Notes: generated by a model not told the origin, from the sequence alone. DNA of 64,000 nucleotides from Rubrivivax sp. A210 (GCF_904426505.1 NZ_CAJGBN010000012.1:434001-498000); one strand, 5' to 3'; positions 47,615-62,190 are shown, counted from the first letter of the stretch. Translations and numbers: made by a program.

Positions 47615-48925
47615 TCAGCGGCCGAACGGGCCCCACGCAGGCTCGCGCATGTCGGCGCCGCTGGTGAGCAGACGCGTCTTGATCTTGCCATCAAGCGTGG
47701 TGGTCATCAACACATCGGCACCTTGCAGGCGGGTTGCATAGACGAGCAACCGGCCGTTGGGTGCAAAACTGGGGCTTTCGTCATCGTTGGTATCGGTCAG
47801 CGGGGTCAAGGTTCCGCTGTCGAGATCCTGGATCATCAGCCTGAAGGCCTGGTTCTGGCGCGTGATGAAGGCCAGCTGCTTGCCGTCGGGGCTGACGGCG
47901 GGGCTGATGTTGTAGTCGCCGACGAAAGTCACGCGCTCGACCGCACCGCCACCGGCGGGCAGGCGATAGACCTGGGGGCCGCCGCCCCGGTCGCTGACGA
48001 AGAAAATCCAGCGCCCGTCGGGCGCATACACCGGCTCGGTGTCGATGCCGCTGCTGCTGGTCAGGCGCGTGGGCGCGCCGCCGCCTGCCGAGATCGTGTA
48101 GAGCTGGGCCAGGCCGTCCTGCGACAGCGTCACCGCGAGCTGGCGGCCGTCGGGCGACCAGGCCGGCGCGCTGTTGGAGCCGCGGAAATTGGCCAGCACG
48201 CGGCGCTCGCCAGTGCCCAGGTCCTGCACCCAGACCACCGCCTTCTGCATCTCGAAGGAAACGTAGGCCAGCCGCTTGCCATCGGGCGCCCAGGCCGGCG
48301 AGATGACCGGCTCGGGGCTGGTCAGCGCGATCTGGCCGCCTTCGCCGTCGGCATCGGTGACGCGCAATTCGTAGCGGCGCCCGCTGCGCACGACGAAGGC
48401 GATGCGGGTGGCGTAGACGCCGCGCTCGCCGGTGAGCTTCTCGTGGATCTCGTCGGCCACGCGGTGCGCCGCGAGGCGCAGGTCGGCGGCCAGCACGACC
48501 TTGCTCTGGCCCAGCAGTTGGGTGTTGCGCACCGCGTCCCAGAGCTTGTAGCGCACATCGAATCGGCCATCGGCCAGGCGCGCCAGAGAACCGGCCACGA
48601 GGGCGTCGGCGCCGCGGCCGCGCCACTGCGTCAGGTCGACATTGCTGCGTTCGTCCAGGGCCTCGTCGGCCGCCAGGTTGCGGAACAGGCCGCTGCGCTC
48701 AAGGTCGGCGCGCACCAGCGCAGCGATGGGCACGGGGTACTTGGCCTCGTCGCGGAAGGCGGCGATGGCGATGGGCACCTGGGTCGCGCCGACGCCCGAG
48801 ATCTCGACGCGAAACTGCGCCAGAGCGGGCCAGGCCGCGCCAGTGCCCCATGCGCCCAAGGCCGCCAGCAGGGCGCGCCGGGGCCGGTGCATGGCGTGGG
48901 GAGTCGGTCGTATCGGGTCGGGCAT
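47615..48925 (-). CDS. tolB: Tol-Pal periplasmic protein TolB
   Basis: A 436-residue periplasmic protein from the ATG at 48925 (a later ATG at 48892 is an alternative). A twin-Arg/hydrophobic leader MHRPRRALLAALGAWG precedes the mature protein. The N-terminal alpha/beta domain (FRVEISGVGATQVPIAI) and a six-bladed beta-propeller with repeated APDGKRLAY and SPDGRQLAV motifs are visible, as usual for TolB. It leads tolB-pal-cpoB. The genes tolQ, tolR and tolA, normally just upstream, are absent here; the neighbouring gene is a divergent msbA. Confidence 0.93.
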   Translation of the reverse strand: MPDPIRPTPHAMHRPRRALLAALGAWGTGAAWPALAQFRVEISGVGATQVPIAIAAFRDEAKYPVPIAALVRADLERSGLFRNLAADEALDERSNVDLTQWRGRGADALVAGSLARLADGRFDVRYKLWDAVRNTQLLGQSKVVLAADLRLAAHRVADEIHEKLTGERGVYATRIAFVVRSGRRYELRVTDADGEGGQIALTSPEPVISPAWAPDGKRLAYVSFEMQKAVVWVQDLGTGERRVLANFRGSNSAPAWSPDGRQLAVTLSQDGLAQLYTISAGGGAPTRLTSSSGIDTEPVYAPDGRWIFFVSDRGGGPQVYRLPAGGGAVERVTFVGDYNISPAVSPDGKQLAFITRQNQAFRLMIQDLDSGTLTPLTDTNDDESPSFAPNGRLLVYATRLQGADVLMTTTLDGKIKTRLLTSGADMREPAWGPFGR

Positions 48926-49035
48926 GTTCGGGGTTCGCAGCGGCGGATTGTAGGCAGCGCTTGGAAGGGGCCTGCCGGCGCCGATAATCGCCGCCGGCCA
49001 GCGGCCCAACCCGGCGCCCGCGCAACCGCCATCCC

Positions 49036-50760
49036 ATGCCCACTCTGCTGCAGCGCCTGGCGCGCCTCCTGCCCTACATCCGCCACAGCCGCCTGGGCCT
49101 GCTGGCGGCATTGCTGGGCGCCATCGTCACCGCGGCCACCGAGCCCATGATTCCGGCCCTGCTGGGCCAGTTGCTCGACCGCGGCTTCGCCGGCGGCGGC
49201 CTGCCGCTGTGGCTGGTGCCGGTGGTCATCATCGGCCTCTTCACGGTGCGCAGCGTCGCGGGCTTCGTGGCCCAGTTCGGCCTCTCATGGGCGGCCAACC
49301 GCGCCGTGCTCAGGCTGCGCGAGCACATGTTCGCCCGCCTGCTCGCCGCCGCGCCGGCACTGTTCACGCAGAACACCGCCAGCGGCATGACCAACACCCT
49401 GGTCTACGAGGCACAGGGCGGTGTCTCGACCCTGGCCACGACCCTGCTGACCCTGGTGCGCGATTCGTTGATGCTGGTGGCGCTGCTGGCCTATCTGCTG
49501 ACGCTGAATTGGCAGCTGACGCTGATCGTGGGCCTGCTCTTCCCCGCCGTGGCGCTGGTGATGCGGGCGCTGGGCCGCCGCCTGCACCGGCTGACGGTGG
49601 AAGGCCAGGTCGCCACCGACAGCCTGGCCTATGTGGTGGAAGAGAACATGCTGGCCTGGCGCATCGTGCGCCTGCACGGCGCCCAGGCCCACCAGGTGGC
49701 GCGCTTCTTTGAGCGCGCCGACCGCGTGCGGCGCCTGGTGATCAAGGCCGTCGTCGCCGGCGGCACGATGACACCAGTGACGCAGTTGCTGGCGGCCTGC
49801 GCGATTTCGGTGGTCATCGTCATCGCGCTCTGGCAAAGCCGCAACGGCGGCAGCTCGGTGGGCGAATTCACGGCCTTCGTCACCGCCATGCTGCAGCTGG
49901 TGGCGCCGGCCAAGCACCTGTCGGACGTGATGGCGCCGCTGACGCGCGGCCTGGCCGCGGTGGAGCGCGGCCTCGACCTGATCGACAAGAGCCCGACGGA
50001 GCTGGCCGGCGGCCACGACCCCGGCCGCGCCCGCGGCGAGATCGGCTATGAGGCGGTGAGCCTGCGCTACCGCGACGACGGCGCCGCCGCGGTGGAAGCG
50101 CTGTCGCTGCAGGTGCGCGCCGGCGAGACGGTGGCCCTGGTCGGGCCCTCGGGCGCCGGCAAGACGACGCTGGTGAACCTGCTGCCGCGCTTCATCGAGC
50201 CCACGGCCGGCCGCATCACGCTGGATGGCGTGGCCCTGGCCGACTGGGACGTGCGCGCGCTGCGGCGCCAGTTCGCCCTCGTGAGCCAGGACGTGGTGCT
50301 GTTCAACGACACGGTGGCGGCCAATGTCACCCTGGGCGCCGCGATGCCGCTTGAGCAGGTGCGGCAGGCGCTGGCGGCGGCCAATCTGCTGGCCTTCGTC
50401 GACGCCCTGCCCCAGGGCCTGGACACGCCCATAGGCCACAACGGCAGCCAGCTCTCGGGCGGCCAGCGCCAGCGCCTGGCGATCGCACGCGCAGTGGCCA
50501 AGGACGCGCCGGTGCTCATCCTCGACGAGGCCACTTCGGCGCTGGACAGCGAATCGGAGCGCGCGGTGCAGGAGGCGCTGGACCGCCTGATGCAGGGCCG
50601 CACGACCCTGGTCATCGCCCACCGCCTGTCAACCATCGAACACGCCGACCGCGTGCTTGCGCTCGAAGGCGGGCGCCTGGTCGAGCAGGGCAGCCACGCC
50701 GAACTGCTGGCCGCCGGCGGGCTTTATGCACGGCTGCACGCAATGCAGTTCAGATCATGA
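49036..50760 (+). CDS. msbA: Lipid A/lipopolysaccharide flippase MsbA (ABC half-transporter)
   Basis: A 574-residue exporter half-subunit: six transmembrane helices in residues 1-310, then an ATPase domain with Walker A GPSGAGKTT (residues 370-378), Q-loop FALVSQDVVLFND, signature LSGGQRQRLAIARA and Walker B PVLILDEATSALDS. MsbA flips lipid A-core across the inner membrane; close relatives export other lipids, so substrate assignment is by similarity. It is divergent from tolB with 110 bases between. Confidence 0.85.
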   Translation: MPTLLQRLARLLPYIRHSRLGLLAALLGAIVTAATEPMIPALLGQLLDRGFAGGGLPLWLVPVVIIGLFTVRSVAGFVAQFGLSWAANRAVLRLREHMFARLLAAAPALFTQNTASGMTNTLVYEAQGGVSTLATTLLTLVRDSLMLVALLAYLLTLNWQLTLIVGLLFPAVALVMRALGRRLHRLTVEGQVATDSLAYVVEENMLAWRIVRLHGAQAHQVARFFERADRVRRLVIKAVVAGGTMTPVTQLLAACAISVVIVIALWQSRNGGSSVGEFTAFVTAMLQLVAPAKHLSDVMAPLTRGLAAVERGLDLIDKSPTELAGGHDPGRARGEIGYEAVSLRYRDDGAAAVEALSLQVRAGETVALVGPSGAGKTTLVNLLPRFIEPTAGRITLDGVALADWDVRALRRQFALVSQDVVLFNDTVAANVTLGAAMPLEQVRQALAAANLLAFVDALPQGLDTPIGHNGSQLSGGQRQRLAIARAVAKDAPVLILDEATSALDSESERAVQEALDRLMQGRTTLVIAHRLSTIEHADRVLALEGGRLVEQGSHAELLAAGGLYARLHAMQFRS

Positions 50761-50782
50761 AAAGTAGCAAGGAGATGCGAGC

Positions 50783-51385
50783 ATGAGCCCCCCCGCCCTT
50801 TCACGATTCCCGGTGCCCGAGCTGAAGGACCTGCCCGACGACCTGCGCGCACGCATCCTCGAGGTGCAGGACAAGGCCGGCTTCGTGCCCAATGTCTTTC
50901 TCACGCTGGCCCACCGGCCGGCCGAGTGGCGCGCCTTCATGGCCTACCACGACGCGCTGCTGCTCAAGGAAGGCGGCTCGCTCAGCAAGGGCGAGCGCGA
51001 GATGATCGTCGTCGCCACCTCGGGCGCCAACCACTGCCTCTATTGCGTGGTGGCGCACGGTGCCATCCTGCGCGTCTACGAGAAGAAGCCCCTGCTCGCC
51101 GACCAGGTGGCGATCAACCACCGCAAGGCCGACATCACGCCGCGCCAGCGCGCCATGCTCGACTTCGCGATGAAGGTCTGCACCGCGTCGCACGAGGTCG
51201 AGGAGGCCGATTTCGCCGCGCTGCGCGGCCATGGCTTCAGCGACGAGGACGCCTGGGACATCGCCGCCATCACCGCCTTCTTCGGCCTGTCCAACCGCAT
51301 GGCCAATGTGATGGGCATGCGGCCCAACGACGAGTTCTTCCTGATGGGCCGCGTGCCTCGGCCGCCCAGGCCGGCCACGGCCTGA
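50783..51385 (+). CDS. AhpD/carboxymuconolactone-decarboxylase-like peroxidase-related protein
   Basis: A 200-residue protein of the AhpD-like fold, annotated in related genomes as uncharacterised peroxidase-related enzyme. The redox motif CxxC is in ANHCLYCVVAHGA (Cys at about residues 78 and 81), with the proton-relay His three residues on. The N-terminal RFPVPELKDLPDDLR is typical of this subfamily. It starts 22 bases after msbA and may be co-transcribed. It may reduce peroxides; substrate unknown. Confidence 0.8.
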   Translation: MSPPALSRFPVPELKDLPDDLRARILEVQDKAGFVPNVFLTLAHRPAEWRAFMAYHDALLLKEGGSLSKGEREMIVVATSGANHCLYCVVAHGAILRVYEKKPLLADQVAINHRKADITPRQRAMLDFAMKVCTASHEVEEADFAALRGHGFSDEDAWDIAAITAFFGLSNRMANVMGMRPNDEFFLMGRVPRPPRPATA

Positions 51386-51412
51386 CGACGCAACACCGGG
51401 CGCGGCCTGGCG

Positions 51413-51439
51413 GCACAGCCGGCCGGGGGCCGGCTGTGC
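51413..51439. terminator. Strong hairpin between convergent genes
   Basis: A perfect 12-bp stem, GCACAGCCGGCC (51413-51424) and GGCCGGCTGTGC (51428-51439), with a GGG loop, lies between the stop codons of the AhpD-like gene and htpX. GGGTTT follows on the plus strand. It is a good candidate for a terminator of the plus-strand transcript and perhaps for both. Confidence 0.6.
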
Positions 51440-51443
51440 GGGT

Positions 51444-52319
51444 TTACTGCGCCTGCTGCAGCGCGCGAATGCGGTCTTCGATGGGCGGGTGGCTGCTGAA
51501 CAGCGCCATCAGGCCGCTGGGCTTGCCGCTGATGCCCATGGCCGCCACGCTCTGCGGCAGTTCGCCCGGCGCTATGCCGCCCAGGCGGGCCAGGGCATTG
51601 ATCATCGGCTGCTTGCGGCCCATCAGCGCGGCGGCGCCGGCGTCGGCGCGGTATTCGCGGTGGCGCGAGAAGGCGGCCACCACCACGGCGGCCAGCACGC
51701 CGAGCACGATGTCGAGCACGATGGTGGTGATCATGTAGCCGATGCCGGGGCCTTCGCGGTCATTGCGCAGCACCACCTTGTCGACGAAGTAGCCGATCAC
51801 GCGCGAGAGAAAGACCACGAAGGTGTTCATCACGCCCTGGATCAGCGTCATCGTCACCATGTCGCCATTGGCGACGTGGGCCACCTCGTGCGCGATCACG
51901 GCCTCGACCTCGTCGCGCTGCATGCTGTGCAGCAGGCCGGTGGACACCGCCACCAGGGCCGAGTTGCGGAAGGCGCCGGTGGCGAAGGCATTCGGCTCAC
52001 CGTCGTAGAGGGCGACCTCGGGCGTGGCGACGCCCGACTTCTGCGCGAAGCGCTCGACGGTGGCGACGATCCAGCGATGGGTGGGGTCGGACGAGCCGTT
52101 GATGACCTGGGCGCCCGTGCTCCACTTGGCCATGGGCTTGCTCATCAGCAGCGAGATGAGGGCGCCGCCGAAACCCATGAGGGCGGCAAAGCCCAGCAGC
52201 AGGCCCAGGTTGAGCCCGTTGGCCGTGAGGTAGCGGTTCACGCCCAGCAGGCTGGCAGCGATGCCCAGCACCAGCATGACGGCGATGTTGGTGACGAGGA
52301 ACAGCAGGATGCGTTTCAT
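51444..52319 (-). CDS. htpX: Membrane-bound zinc protease HtpX
   Basis: A 291-residue M48-family protease that degrades misfolded membrane proteins. Two N-terminal hydrophobic segments ([21 protein letters not shown] and [20 protein letters not shown]) are followed by the catalytic zinc site [10 protein letters not shown] (HExxH at about residues 142-146), a third hydrophobic stretch [23 protein letters not shown], and EYRADAGAA, the second zinc ligand. Length equals that of the E. coli enzyme. Confidence 0.93.
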   Translation of the reverse strand: MKRILLFLVTNIAVMLVLGIAASLLGVNRYLTANGLNLGLLLGFAALMGFGGALISLLMSKPMAKWSTGAQVINGSSDPTHRWIVATVERFAQKSGVATPEVALYDGEPNAFATGAFRNSALVAVSTGLLHSMQRDEVEAVIAHEVAHVANGDMVTMTLIQGVMNTFVVFLSRVIGYFVDKVVLRNDREGPGIGYMITTIVLDIVLGVLAAVVVAAFSRHREYRADAGAAALMGRKQPMINALARLGGIAPGELPQSVAAMGISGKPSGLMALFSSHPPIEDRIRALQQAQ

Positions 52320-52453
52320 GGCGTGCTTGGGCGGCCGGCGGGCCGCGGAGGTTCGGGACAGCGCGTCATGTTAGGCCGCGGCCCCGCATTTCAAGCAGGC
52401 CCGTCCCGGCGTGGGGGCTCTCGGGCGGTGGCCCGCCGCCGCCAAGGCGCGGG

Positions 52454-53413
52454 CTATCGACGCAGACGCACCTGGGCCGGGTTGTCGGCCGGCACCAGTT
52501 CGAAGTGCTCGGCCAGCTGGCCGAAGAGCCGCGTCGACGGCGTGTTGCGGCCGAGCAGGCGCGCCTCGCGCAGGCGCTGCACCGCGACATTGAGCGCCAG
52601 GCCCTGGCCGGCGGCCAGTTCGGGCAGGCAGTCCAGCACCTCGGCCAGCGTGGGGCCGGCGCGGCCGAGGCCACGGGTGGCGGGCGCGGCAGACCGGGCG
52701 GGCGTTGCGGGAGCGGGCACCACTGGCGGCGGCGTTGGCGTCTCCGCCGTGATGGCCTGGACCGGCGCTTCGGCAGACACGGCCACGGGCGCTGCCGCGG
52801 CCGACTTGCGCGCCGCGGTCTTGCGCGGCGTCTTGGTCGCGGCGGTCTTGGCCGCCGCCTTTTTGGCCGCGGGCGCCTTCTTCGCCGCCGGTGCCTTGGC
52901 GGTGGCGGTCTTGGCAGTTGCGGTCTTGCCCGTGCTGCGCGTGGCGCGCTTGCGCGGTGGCGACTTCGCTTCGCTGGGTGCGGCGGTGGATTTGCGGTGT
53001 TCGAGCACCGTGAAGTCGTCGTAGACCTCCTGCGTCTCGTCGCCGGTCTTGCCCTGCTGGCCGATGCCGCGCACGACGCAGCCCTTCTCGCGCAGGCGCT
53101 GCACCAGGGGCGCGAAATCGCTGTCGGAGGAGGCGATCACCACCACGTCGGGCCGCTCGGCGAGCACCAGATCGATGGCGTCGACGGCCAGGGCGATGTC
53201 GGTGCTGTTCTTGCCCGCCGCCAGGTTGACCATAGGCTTGATGCCCAGGCGCTTGAAGGCGCCCTGGTTGGCCACCGCGCTCTCGGCGGTGCAATAGGCG
53301 CGCCGCACATGCAGGCCGCCGTGCTGGTTGAGCAGCAGGCGCACCGCCTGCTCCATCACGTCCACCGACACGTTGTCGGCATCGATCAGCAACATCACGC
53401 GGTCGGTGCTCAT
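52454..53413 (-). CDS. NYN-domain protein with histone-H1-like linker and OST-HTH-like domain (second paralogue)
   Basis: A 319-residue protein. The NYN domain (residues 1-145) has [29 protein letters not shown] and [18 protein letters not shown], the three acidic sites of the PIN-like fold. Residues about 150-235 are a Lys/Ala/Thr/Pro-rich linker with repeated [14 protein letters not shown] blocks, similar to histone H1 tails and probably nucleic-acid binding. Residues about 250-319 ([20 protein letters not shown]) look like an OST-HTH-type winged helix. The start overlaps the pyrC stop (ATGA). It is a paralogue of the protein at 40842-41804. Confidence 0.82.
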   Translation of the reverse strand: MSTDRVMLLIDADNVSVDVMEQAVRLLLNQHGGLHVRRAYCTAESAVANQGAFKRLGIKPMVNLAAGKNSTDIALAVDAIDLVLAERPDVVVIASSDSDFAPLVQRLREKGCVVRGIGQQGKTGDETQEVYDDFTVLEHRKSTAAPSEAKSPPRKRATRSTGKTATAKTATAKAPAAKKAPAAKKAAAKTAATKTPRKTAARKSAAAAPVAVSAEAPVQAITAETPTPPPVVPAPATPARSAAPATRGLGRAGPTLAEVLDCLPELAAGQGLALNVAVQRLREARLLGRNTPSTRLFGQLAEHFELVPADNPAQVRLRR

Positions 53414-54453
53414 GGCATTTTCCAGTTCAGGGTTTCGCCGGCGCGCAGCGGCTTGATGAGCGCGTCGCCGAAGGGCAGCGCTTCGGGCAGGGTCCAGGGC
53501 TCGCGCCTGAGCGTCAGCGTGCCGGCGTTGGGCGGCAGGCCGTAGAAGGCCGGGCCGTGCAGGCTGGCGAAGCCTTCCAGCCTGGCCAGCGCGCCGGCGG
53601 CCTCGAAGGCCTCGGCATAGAGCTCGAGCGCCGCCGGCGCGGTGTAGCAGCCGGCGCCGCAGACGCTTTGCTCCTTCAGCGCGGCGGCATGCGGCGCGCT
53701 GTCGGTGCCGAGGAAGAACTTCGCGCTGCCCGAGGTGGCGGCCTTCACCAGCGCCAGGCGGTGGCGCTCCTTCTTGAGCACCGGCAGGCAGTAGTAGTGC
53801 GGCCTGAGCCCACCGATGAAGAGGGCGTTGCGGTTGTAGAGCAGGTGGTGGGCGGTGATCGTGGCCGCGGTCAGCGGCCCGGCGCTGTCCACGTAGTCGG
53901 CCGCTTCCTGCGTGGTGATGTGCTCGAACACCACCTTCAGCGCCGGAAAGTCGCGCCGCAGCGGCTGCATCACGCGATCAATGAAGACGGCCTCGCGGTC
54001 GAAGATGTCGACCTCGGGGTCGGTCACCTCGCCGTGTACCAGCAGCGGCAGGCCTTCGCGCTGCATGGCTTCCAACGTCGCATGGGTCTTGCGGATGTCG
54101 CTGACGCCGGCATCGCTGTTGGTGGTGGCGCCGGCCGGGTAGAGCTTGAGCGCCACCACGCCGGCCTCGCGCGCACGCCGGATCTCGTCGGGCTGCAGGT
54201 TGTCGGTGAGGTAGAGCGTCATCAGCGGCTCGAAATCCGAGCCCGCCGGCCTGGCCGCCAGGATGCGCTCGCGGTAGGCCGCCGCCGCCGCCGCGGTGGT
54301 GACCGGCGGGCGCAGGTTCGGCATCACGATGGCGCGGCCGAACTGGCGCGCCGTGGCGGGCAGCACCGCCGCCAGCGCGGCGCCGTCGCGCAGATGCAGA
54401 TGCCAGTCGTCGGGACGCCGCAGCGTCAGGATCTGGATGGGCGAAAGGCTCAT
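53410..54453 (-). CDS. pyrC: Dihydroorotase PyrC (class II)
   Basis: A 347-residue zinc hydrolase that cyclises carbamoyl aspartate to dihydroorotate in pyrimidine synthesis; length fits the E. coli enzyme (348). Visible features: [10 protein letters not shown] (first metal ligands), [19 protein letters not shown] with the carboxylated Lys, [12 protein letters not shown], and [15 protein letters not shown] (catalytic Asp). The start at 54453 is the family N-terminus. It lies upstream of the second NYN gene and overlaps it by 4 bases, so that gene is probably co-translated. Confidence 0.93.
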   Translation of the reverse strand: MSLSPIQILTLRRPDDWHLHLRDGAALAAVLPATARQFGRAIVMPNLRPPVTTAAAAAAYRERILAARPAGSDFEPLMTLYLTDNLQPDEIRRAREAGVVALKLYPAGATTNSDAGVSDIRKTHATLEAMQREGLPLLVHGEVTDPEVDIFDREAVFIDRVMQPLRRDFPALKVVFEHITTQEAADYVDSAGPLTAATITAHHLLYNRNALFIGGLRPHYYCLPVLKKERHRLALVKAATSGSAKFFLGTDSAPHAAALKEQSVCGAGCYTAPAALELYAEAFEAAGALARLEGFASLHGPAFYGLPPNAGTLTLRREPWTLPEALPFGDALIKPLRAGETLNWKMP

Positions 54454-54488
54454 GCGGACGATTCTCGCATCCGCCCCTGCCGCTGCAT

Positions 54489-55223
<735 letters not shown>

Positions 55224-55255
55224 TTGGGGACGGTCCGTTGGGTTGGAGGCGCGCG

Positions 55256-56215
55256 CTATTGGCGGCCCAGAAAGTCCCACAGCGCCTGCACGCCGGGCTT
55301 GACATGGCGGGCCGACTCGGGGCGTTCGCGGTAGATGCGCACCTCCATCGTCAGCTCCAGTTCGCCGGCCGGCGCCGCGTGTACGAGGCGGCGAGCCTTC
55401 AATTCCTTGCGCACCGAACTCTGCGGCAGGAAGGCCAGGCCGTGGCCTTCGAGCGCCATCGCCTTCAGGCCCTCGGCCATGTCGGTCTCGTAGATGGCGT
55501 CCAGCTGCAGCGGCTCGCCGGCCTGCTTGAGGATGACCTCGACCAGGCGCCCCATGTAGGCGCCCGAGGCATAGCTCAGGAAGGGCACGCGCACGCCCGG
55601 CCGCCCCGGCAGCGCGAACAGCGGCTCGCCCTCGGGCCCGGCCTTGGCATAGGGCGAGAGCGTCTCGCTCGACAGGCTCAGCATCTCGTAGCGCTCGGGG
55701 CTCAGCTGCAGCGGCGCCGAGGCATGGTGGTAGGCGATGAGCAGGTCGCAGCCGCCCTCGGTAAGGCGCAGCACGGCATCGTGGACGTTGAGCGCCGTGA
55801 GCCGCGTCTTGACGGCGCCGAAGCTGGGACGCAGGTCCATCAGCCAGTGCGGGAAGAAGGTGAAGGCCAGCGTGTGCGGCACGGCGAACTCGATCATGTC
55901 CTGCCCCGCCTGCTGGTGGCTGCGCATCATGTTGCGCGTGGCCTGCAGCGCTTCGAGCATTTCCAGCGCCTGGGCGTGCAGGGTCTCGCCGGCCGGCGTG
56001 AGCCGGGTCGGGTAGGACGAGCGGTCGACGAGATCGATGCCGGCCCAGGCCTCGAGCGCCTGGATGCGGCGCGAGAAGGCCGGCTGCGTGACATGGCGCA
56101 TCTGGGCCGAGCGCGAGAAGCTGCGCGTCTCGGCAAGGCTCACGAAGTCTTCGAGCCACTTGGTTTCCACGGCGCGGAGTGTATCGGCGGGCAAGAGGCG
56201 TGGCGCAGTTGCCAT
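55256..56215 (-). CDS. LysR-family transcriptional regulator
   Basis: A 319-residue LysR regulator. The helix-turn-helix ([20 protein letters not shown], then [21 protein letters not shown]) lies at the N-terminus, followed by the effector-binding domain with the [10 protein letters not shown] start and [10 protein letters not shown] near residue 265. A GTG at 56170 (VETKWLED) is an alternative start that would place the helix-turn-helix at the normal distance from the N-terminus. It precedes the amino-acid ABC ATPase gene on the same strand. Its target genes and effector are unknown. Confidence 0.88.
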   Translation of the reverse strand: MATAPRLLPADTLRAVETKWLEDFVSLAETRSFSRSAQMRHVTQPAFSRRIQALEAWAGIDLVDRSSYPTRLTPAGETLHAQALEMLEALQATRNMMRSHQQAGQDMIEFAVPHTLAFTFFPHWLMDLRPSFGAVKTRLTALNVHDAVLRLTEGGCDLLIAYHHASAPLQLSPERYEMLSLSSETLSPYAKAGPEGEPLFALPGRPGVRVPFLSYASGAYMGRLVEVILKQAGEPLQLDAIYETDMAEGLKAMALEGHGLAFLPQSSVRKELKARRLVHAAPAGELELTMEVRIYRERPESARHVKPGVQALWDFLGRQ

Positions 56216-56295
56216 AGACAGGCCCGTGGCCGGCCCAGGCGGCGGTATTGCGCGCTAGCATGGCCGCAACCCCTTCACGCCATCGGGAGAATCCC

Positions 56296-56748
56296 ATGAT
56301 CCACGCCTCATCCCGCCTCGTCGCCGTCGCGTTGCTGCTGGCCGCGGCCACCCTGCCGGCCAGCGCCGGCAGCTCGGCCTCGTCGGCCTCGTCCGAGGGC
56401 GCATCGGCCTCGGTCGGCAGCTCGTCGACCTCGGTCGAGAAGTCCAGCAACAGCTCGTCCAAGGACGACAAGGTCGCCGCCGGCGACTACCGCATCGTCG
56501 AGATGGCCGATGCCTCAGCCCGCCCCGGCCAGGTGCGCCTTCACTTGCAGGCCGCCGCCGGCGGCGACGAGTTCTACCTCTACGTGCCGCGCGAAACCGT
56601 GGCCCAGGGCGGCCTGGCCGCCGGCCAGCGGGTGACGGCGCGCACGCGCGACTACGGCACCGAGTTCGCGCGCACCGACAGCAAGCAGGCCTTCTTCCTG
56701 GTGCTGGAAGACGCCTGGCACCGCGAGCTGCAGACGCGGGCGCTCTGA
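56296..56748 (+). CDS. Exported Ser-rich protein of unknown function
   Basis: I do not recognise this 150-residue protein. It has a signal peptide ([24 protein letters not shown]) and then a Ser/Gly-rich stretch (about residues 25-55, e.g. [20 protein letters not shown]), followed by a folded-looking 90-residue segment ([36 protein letters not shown]). The ribosome binding site GGGAGA lies upstream. The stop at 56746-56748 precedes the TTG start of the DUF2145 gene by two bases, so the pair is probably one unit. Confidence 0.65.
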   Translation: MIHASSRLVAVALLLAAATLPASAGSSASSASSEGASASVGSSSTSVEKSSNSSSKDDKVAAGDYRIVEMADASARPGQVRLHLQAAAGGDEFYLYVPRETVAQGGLAAGQRVTARTRDYGTEFARTDSKQAFFLVLEDAWHRELQTRAL

Positions 56749-56750
56749 GC

Positions 56751-57662
56751 TTGCGCGCCGGCCGCGCCGCGGCGCTGGTCCTGGCGCTGCTGCTGGTTGC
56801 CGGCTGCGCCCAGGCCGGCTCGACCCGCTATTGCGACGAGGGCCAGCCGCTCAACGCCGCGCAGAAAGACCGCCTGCTGCGCTTTGCCGGCATCGTGAAG
56901 GCCGAGCTCGGGCGCTCGGGCGCGCGCCTGGCCCTGGTCTCGCGCTCGGGGCTGGATCTCGATTTCTTCGGCGTGCGCTACTCGCACGGCGGCGTCAGCT
57001 TGCTGGCCGGCGCCGACACGCCCTGGGCCGTGCGCCAGCTGTATTTTTCCTGCGACGAACGCCGCCCCCGCATCTACGACCAGGGCATAGCGGCCTTTGT
57101 GCTGGGCACCCACCAGCCCGACATCGGCTATGTCTCGGCCGTGCTGCTGCCGCCCGAGGCGGAGGCGGCCGTCCAGGCGGTGGCCGCCGACAAGCAGCGC
57201 GCGCTGCAGTTGCTGGGGCCTGTCTACAGTGCCAACGCCTATGCCTTCGCCACCCTCTACCAGAACTGCAACCAGTGGACGGCCGAGCTGCTGGCCGCGG
57301 CCTGGGGGCCGGATCTGGGCACGCTGGACAGCGAGACGGCGCGCGGACGCGCCCAGGCCTGGCTGCGGGCCAGCGGCTACTACCCGATGGCGATGGAACT
57401 GGGCTGGCGCCCGCTGATGTGGGCCAGCGCCGCCATCCCCTGGCTGCACCGCGACGACCACCCGGCCGCCGATCTGGACGCCAACCGCTTTCGCGTCAGC
57501 ATGCCGGCCGCCATCGAGGCCTATGCCCGCGCCCGCGCGCCGGGGGCGCGGCGGCTGGAGTTCTGCCACGACGCCAAGCAGGTCGTCATTCGCCGCGGCT
57601 GGGAGTTGCTGCCCGAGGGCTGCCGGCCCGGCCCCGGCGACGAGGTCATCGCGCTGGACTGA
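56751..57662 (+). CDS. DUF2145 exported protein
   Basis: A 303-residue protein of the DUF2145 family. It has an N-terminal signal or lipoprotein-type leader (ALVLALLLVAGCAQAGSTRYC; LVAGC could be a lipobox) and the family stretches LALVSRSGLDLDFFGVRYSHGGVSL, YQNCNQWTAEL and YPMAMELGW. A TTG start is used; upstream is the stop of the Ser-rich gene. Its biochemical role is not known. The gene end overlaps that of the convergent lipoprotein gene by 17 bases. Confidence 0.75.
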   Translation: MRAGRAAALVLALLLVAGCAQAGSTRYCDEGQPLNAAQKDRLLRFAGIVKAELGRSGARLALVSRSGLDLDFFGVRYSHGGVSLLAGADTPWAVRQLYFSCDERRPRIYDQGIAAFVLGTHQPDIGYVSAVLLPPEAEAAVQAVAADKQRALQLLGPVYSANAYAFATLYQNCNQWTAELLAAAWGPDLGTLDSETARGRAQAWLRASGYYPMAMELGWRPLMWASAAIPWLHRDDHPAADLDANRFRVSMPAAIEAYARARAPGARRLEFCHDAKQVVIRRGWELLPEGCRPGPGDEVIALD

Positions 57663-58436
57663 TCCGGCCCGGCCCGCCGCAGCCCAGGCGGGCGTAGAGC
57701 GCATCGAAGGCCTGGCCCTGGTCCACGCCGGCCAGCAAGCCGGCCAGGCCCTCGCGGCCGGCGCAGGCCAGCCAGCCGCGCAGCTCATGGCCGGCGGTGC
57801 TGTAGACCCGGCGCAGGTTGTCGGGGTCTTCGGCGCGCGTTTCGCCATAGCGGCGCACGGCTTCGGTCCAGTCGCGGCGCGTCACCAGCTCGTCCAAGGT
57901 CGGCGTGCTGAGGCCGCGGCGCTGGATCTCCTGCCAGTTGGCAGGGCTGTGGCGGGCCTCGTCGGCCAGCACCACCGCAACGCCCTCGTCGAACCAGCGC
58001 GGGATGGCGCTGATGCGCCACCAGCCGCCCACGCGCCGGTAGAGCTCGGCGTGCGACCACTCGTGCGCCACCAGGGCGGCCTGCAGGCCATCGGGCGAGA
58101 GCCGGATGGCGCTGTCGCCGAAGGCCGCCGCGCGTTCGCCATAGGAGCCGAAGCGGCGCGCGCAATCGAAGCTGATGCAGGCGACGAAGTACGGCGCGGT
58201 GACGATGGCGCCAAAGAAGCGCTCGACCTGGGCGCGGCCGAGGGCGATCTGCTGCTCCAGCGCCTGGCGCTGGGCGGCGCTCATCGCAGGCTCGACAAAG
58301 AGGCCGGGCCGCCACTCCTCCATCCCCGACAGCGAGGGCGCCAGCATGCGCGCGCTGTTGAGCGTGCCGCAGCCGGCCAGCAGCAGTGCGCAGGCCGCCA
58401 GCAGGACCGAGCGCCAGAACACCGTCAAGCCCGTGC

Positions 58437-58449
<13 letters not shown>
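57646..58449 (-). CDS. Zinc-peptidase-like lipoprotein (HExxH type)
   Basis: A 267-residue lipoprotein with lipobox LLAGC (Cys at about residue 26) and a metalloprotease-type motif in [13 protein letters not shown], HExxH at about residue 143, with a downstream acidic segment [17 protein letters not shown] that is typical of gluzincin-like MA-clan peptidases. The start at 58449 overlaps the end of the 5-oxoprolinase gene, and the 3' end overlaps the DUF2145 gene on the other strand by 17 bases. The substrate is unknown. The peptidase call rests on the motif alone. Confidence 0.65.
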
Positions 58450-62114
<3,665 letters not shown>

Positions 62115-62190
62115 GGTTCGGGGAAGCCCCGGGCAGGCGCGGGCCGGGCACGCCCTATGCTAGCCGGCACCGCGCACAAGAGGAGTCCGC

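Noticed and set aside
47447-49150. Plus-strand frame over pal and tolB
   Set aside because: Compositionally biased shadow of well-recognised minus-strand genes.
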